Below are positions 60,945-64,000 of a DNA stretch of 64,000 nucleotides, piece by piece. Below the pieces are notes generated by a model that worked only from the letters and a program-made list of their open reading frames with translations, made no database searches and was not told the DNA's origin. The stretch's first letter is position 1. Each line of letters starts with the position of its first letter. Both the position numbers and the translations under genes were made by a program. Origin of the DNA: Lucifuga dentata (Eukaryota > Chordata > Actinopteri > Ophidiiformes > Bythitidae); contig VXCM01000046.1 in assembly GCA_014773175.1 (NCBI GenBank), positions 186,001 to 250,000 of the forward strand. Direction: 5' to 3'.

Positions 60945-63449
60945 GTTTGGATTCCACTTGCAACTACGTTACATGAAATTCAGACATTGAAGTGTAACAT
61001 TATTTAGTTGTTTACGTTCATATAAAATACACCAATTGTCAGTTTAGCGCAGGTAGCTAACATGTCCTCATGTTAGCTACCTGCTTTAGCTAGTAACATA
61101 GACGCTGTTGAACGCTAATAGCTTATTTTGATAGCATGTTTTTCTTCTGTACAATATTTTATCATTATTAAGTAGAGTTTGACATCCCCGTAATCTGTTA
61201 CTAAACCTGTTGGTGTTGCATTAGCTTCAGTTAAATGCAGTTAATGCAATCCATGATTCATGAGTCAGCACCGTTGTTTACCTACTGGGGAAGAGCTAGA
61301 AACTTAGCTTTCCAATGAAGATATCTACAACCATACATAGATCCTAGACTTCAATCCAGTGCAGTTTATTTTACACGGTTTAGTTTGGCAGGTACAGAAA
61401 ATGCTAGAATGTTCAGCATTTCAGTGTTTGTTGTTGAAGCTCCTAAATTGAATTGAATTTTCTTTTCCTCAACCAGATTTCCTTCCATTTGTTTGTGAAT
61501 TCTGCAGTGGTGTTTTCTGGTAAGAATTTCTTTCACGAACTAAATTATAATGGCCTTGTAAGTATACTCCATTAAAAGTAAGAGTCATTCACTCAGAAAT
61601 TTCTAAAGTAAAAGTATTAACCACAAAGTGCACCAAAAGTACTCAATCAGAGGAATGGTCCTGTCAGAGTTTTACATTACTGATGTAGTAACATGTAAGC
61701 AGTATTTGGATATTGTAGCTAAGACTAACTCATTTATAAACTGTTGGAGCATATGATTCTTCTAAAAATGTTAACCCACAAAGCAAGTAGTTCTTACAGT
61801 TGTATAAAAAAAAAAATCAAGTAAGGAAGAATTAACAGATAAGTTATGAATAAGTTATAAAAAAAAATATGGAATATATGCTGGAGTGATTTTTATCACA
61901 GTAATAGAGAAGCCTGTTTCTTGGCTGTCCAGAAAAATTCTCCACAGTGATTTGAAGTCATCGTTTGAGGTTGAACAGATTCCAGCTACTAAAGCATTTC
62001 TCATGTTAGGGGGGGGAAGTCTGAATGGGCCAAATCAGGTGAGTAGGTTGGGTGCTGAACTAGGTCAACTCGGTACCACTCGTAAGTTATAATAACTGAA
62101 CTCAAATGAATATAATTGATGTATAAGGAACAAAATGCTCAAAATAGATAGAATTACAATAAGTAAACTATCTGAATCTTATATTTCTACTTAAATAGAG
62201 AACTTGAGTAAATACATTTTATTTTCCACCGCTCGCTATTTCACGTTATTGTAAAAAAAAAAAAAAAAAAAAAAATTAATGCGACATAAACTTGTTATAT
62301 TTTACAGCCTTGAGCACAGAAGCAGAGAGTCCCATTCATGTTCAGAGGTAGGCCTTATTGAACACAATGGCATTTATATGATTAAAACTCCTAATTTTTT
62401 CTTCTACCACGTTATTTTGGTGTGGATCGTGCTTTTATACACAGTTGCCTGTGACTTCTATTTTAGGTGCCAGTGAAACGAGAATTTCAGACCTCAGGTG
62501 GCAGCACAAGTTATTCATGCTCTTTTCAAGACTGCAACAGAAGAGAACTGTTACCAGTAACGTGTCCACACTGTGAAAAACATTTTTGTTTAGTGTAAGT
62601 TCACATTTTTGCCTCTCTTTCCTCTGTACCGTGCTTCCCACAGTACCTTTGTTATCTGTATTACTATTTTATCAGTGGAACAGGTAAATTGAAACTAAAA
62701 GTTTCAAATTCCTGTTGTTCTTGCCTTACAGCCATCGTCATCAGGATGATCATCTGTGTGAGAAACTGGAGATCCCTAAGCCTCGAATGGCAGCCACTAA
62801 GGAGCTGGTGCAAAAGATTGTGGGTATGTTTGTCACAGTCACTGGTAATTGGTAGGCTGAGGAGTTGATTGCCATCATTTATCCTGCCATTCCTTTTTTG
62901 TCCACATGGGATCAGTAACAAACAAAGTGCTCTCATTTTTATCACTTCAAATATACTGTACATTTGTTTCTATTACTTAACCTGTTTACATTTGGATTAC
63001 TCTCTTGAATTACTCAGAGTCAAAGGAGGGGACCAAAAATAAAGGACGCAGAGGAGCAAAGAACAGTGCAACCGCAGCTAAGGTAGCATTAATGAAACTG
63101 AAACTGCATGCTGCAGGAGACAAGGGACTGCCACAGGTACAATTCATCTAACGTGGATTTGATTGTTAAAACAAAAAAAAAAAGTCATCAAAATTTCCCC
63201 CCATGTTATCTATAATGTTCTTCTGTGTATTATTATTATTGTTTTTTTTTTGTTTGTCCAACTGATTATTTTCTTCCCTTTTTCATTTTCCAGAGTGAGA
63301 GAACGTATTTTCAGGTGTATCTTCCCAAAGAATGTAAAGACTCCAGCCAGCCCATGTTCTTCTGTTCCAAGTGGAGTGTAGGGAAAGTGGTGGATTATGC
63401 TGCCTCTCTAGCAAGCCTGAAGAACAACAATAATGTCCTGACAGCGAAG
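60890..63449 (+). CDS. zfand1: AN1-type zinc finger protein 1 (7 exons seen, 3' end outside window)
   Basis: In mammals ZFAND1 brings p97/VCP and the 26S proteasome to arsenite-induced stress granules. Exons 60890-60944, 61477-61519, 62308-62347, 62467-62594, 62732-62823, 63018-63136, 63294-63449; all GT-AG, phases agree, 211 codons. First AN1 finger: Cys 10, 15, 25, 28, 33, His 36, His 42, Cys 44. Second: Cys 64, 69, 79, 82, 87, His 90, His 96, Cys 98, spacing identical. Then KLEIPKPRMAATKELV, a basic linker, AAKVALMKLK, and YFQVYLPKECKD...KPMFF-type C-terminal ubiquitin-like region. MAELDIG at the start matches human, fixing the ATG. About 55-60 residues of the human 268 remain beyond the window. 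Confidence 0.95.
61049..61084. other. Perfect 16-bp-stem hairpin with TCCT loop
   Basis: GCAGGTAGCTAACATG at 61049-61064 is exactly complementary to 61069-61084, leaving a 4-nt loop. It lies in zfand1 intron 1, about 105 bp after exon 1. Function unknown. Confidence 0.85.
61477..61519 (+). CDS. zfand1: zfand1 exon 2
   Basis: 43 bp, acceptor CTCAACCAG, donor GTAAGA. Encodes DFLPFVCEFCSGVF and 2 nt of Cys 33. Confidence 0.92.
61560..62240. mobile_element. Relic of a common teleost repeat in zfand1 intron 2
   Basis: The left edge has repeated AAAGTAA/AAAAGTA motifs (TAAAAGTAAGAGTC, TAAAGTAAAAGTATTA, CAAAAGTACTCA) and the right edge GAGTAAATACATTTTATTTTCCACC. Same edge style as the relic at 45045-45712. 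It makes up most of this intron. No coding capacity. Confidence 0.55.
62308..62347 (+). CDS. zfand1: zfand1 exon 3
   Basis: 40 bp, acceptor ATTTTACAG, donor GTAGGC. Encodes CLEHRSRESHSCSE, completing finger 1. Confidence 0.92.
62467..62594 (+). CDS. zfand1: zfand1 exon 4
   Basis: 128 bp, acceptor TATTTTAG, donor GTAAGT. Encodes the inter-finger linker and finger 2 up to HFCLV. Confidence 0.93.
62732..62823 (+). CDS. zfand1: zfand1 exon 5
   Basis: 92 bp, acceptor CCTTACAG, donor GTATGT. Encodes HRHQDDHLCEKLEIPKPRMA then ATKELVQKIV, nearly as in human. Confidence 0.94.
63018..63136 (+). CDS. zfand1: zfand1 exon 6
   Basis: 119 bp, acceptor ATTACTCAG, donor GTACAA. Encodes a Lys/Arg/Gly-rich linker, then AAKVALMKLKLHAAGDKGLP. 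Confidence 0.93.
63294..63449 (+). CDS. zfand1: zfand1 exon 7
   Basis: 156 bp, acceptor ATTTTCCAG, donor GTAAAA, phase 0. Encodes SERTYFQVYLPKECKDSSQP then MFFCSKWSVGKVVDYAASLA and SLKNNNNVLTAK, the first part of the C-terminal ubiquitin-like region. Confidence 0.94.
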
Positions 63450-64000
63450 GTAAAAGATAGAGGGAGTATTTTCTATGATAATCACAATATAGTTCATTAG
63501 CACATAAACAAGTACAGCTAAATGACTGAACCATAGCCACCATCTTTAACCCTCCTTCCTTTCTTCCACAGCTTTTCTGTCTCCTCAATTAACTTTCCTT
63601 CTCTAAAGCAAGGACTGTCTGGAGTCATTTTGAGTTTGGTTCAAAATCTAACCAAGACAAAATTTTACATAAAATACACGTGCCATTAGCCTAAATCATT
63701 AATGGGGTCTGCATTGGATAAGAAAGTCTCATCCACCCTGACACCCTTTAGATTTTAGTTTTGTGCTCACAGGAGTGACACCAACAAACGAGTGTGTAAA
63801 TTAATGTTGCTTAACATGTTTTCTGTGTATTAATTAAAATCAGGAGAAATAGATTAATTTATAGGTGGAGTTTTGTATTTTCATCTAAGAATTTAAAGAT
63901 TGCCAGCCAAACAAGATTTCCATGCTTTCTTAAACTAACCATGAGTAGAAATTTCTCTTCAGCTTAAATTAGCAAATACCAGAATTTAAATGAGCCAGCA
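63450..64000 (+). other. zfand1 intron 7, window ends inside it
   Basis: AT-rich sequence after donor GTAAAA. No further exon with ZFAND1 similarity before the window end. Confidence 0.75.

Overview
This is a eukaryotic nuclear window, almost certainly from a teleost fish (probably a percomorph). The evidence is GT-AG introns of 0.1 to 10 kb, AT-rich introns full of CA/TG microsatellites, and dispersed repeats of types common in fish genomes. Its four genes have clear vertebrate orthologues. I see no operon, CRISPR array, tRNA, rRNA or phage-like feature. Ortholog comparisons are from memory of the human proteins; no search was run.

Layout. (1) 1-48145, + strand: plxdc2 (plexin domain-containing 2), 13 coding exons from 10149 to 48145. 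The first coding exon (signal peptide) is not found, so 1-10148 is read as intron 1. The exons join in phase into 499 residues: Nidogen-like ectodomain, eight-cysteine PSI module, Ser/Thr/Pro stem, one membrane helix, short conserved tail. (2) 48146 to about 49.4-51.0 kb: plxdc2 3' UTR. (3) About 51.0-55.5 kb: intergenic and repeat-rich, with copies of a ~190 bp dispersed repeat. (4) 55562-57035, - strand: a two-exon GIMAP (AIG1-type) GTPase of 260 residues. (5) 58280-60388, - strand: chmp4c, five coding exons, 232 residues, an ESCRT-III Snf7 subunit. (6) 60890-63449 and on past the window end, + strand: zfand1, seven exons seen, two AN1 zinc fingers, incomplete at its 3' end. chmp4c and zfand1 are head to head, 501 bp between start codons, as I recall them being neighbours in human.

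Functional links. chmp4c (membrane scission, abscission) and zfand1 (p97/proteasome recruitment to stress granules) probably share a bidirectional promoter. plxdc2 (cell-surface receptor) and the GIMAP (immune-cell GTPase) have no evident functional tie to them; in human these genes lie on different chromosomes.

Non-coding. I describe an exact 87-bp inverted repeat in a plxdc2 intron, a perfect 16-bp-stem hairpin in zfand1 intron 1, several dispersed repeat families, a LINE 3' relic, a degraded inverted-repeat transposon, a diverged tandem duplication, microsatellites, and twelve single-N joins, three with duplicated flanks that look like assembly artefacts. I found no convincing new biological system. 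The best leads are the GIMAP with an altered G4 motif, the poly-serine N terminus of CHMP4C, and the two inverted structures.
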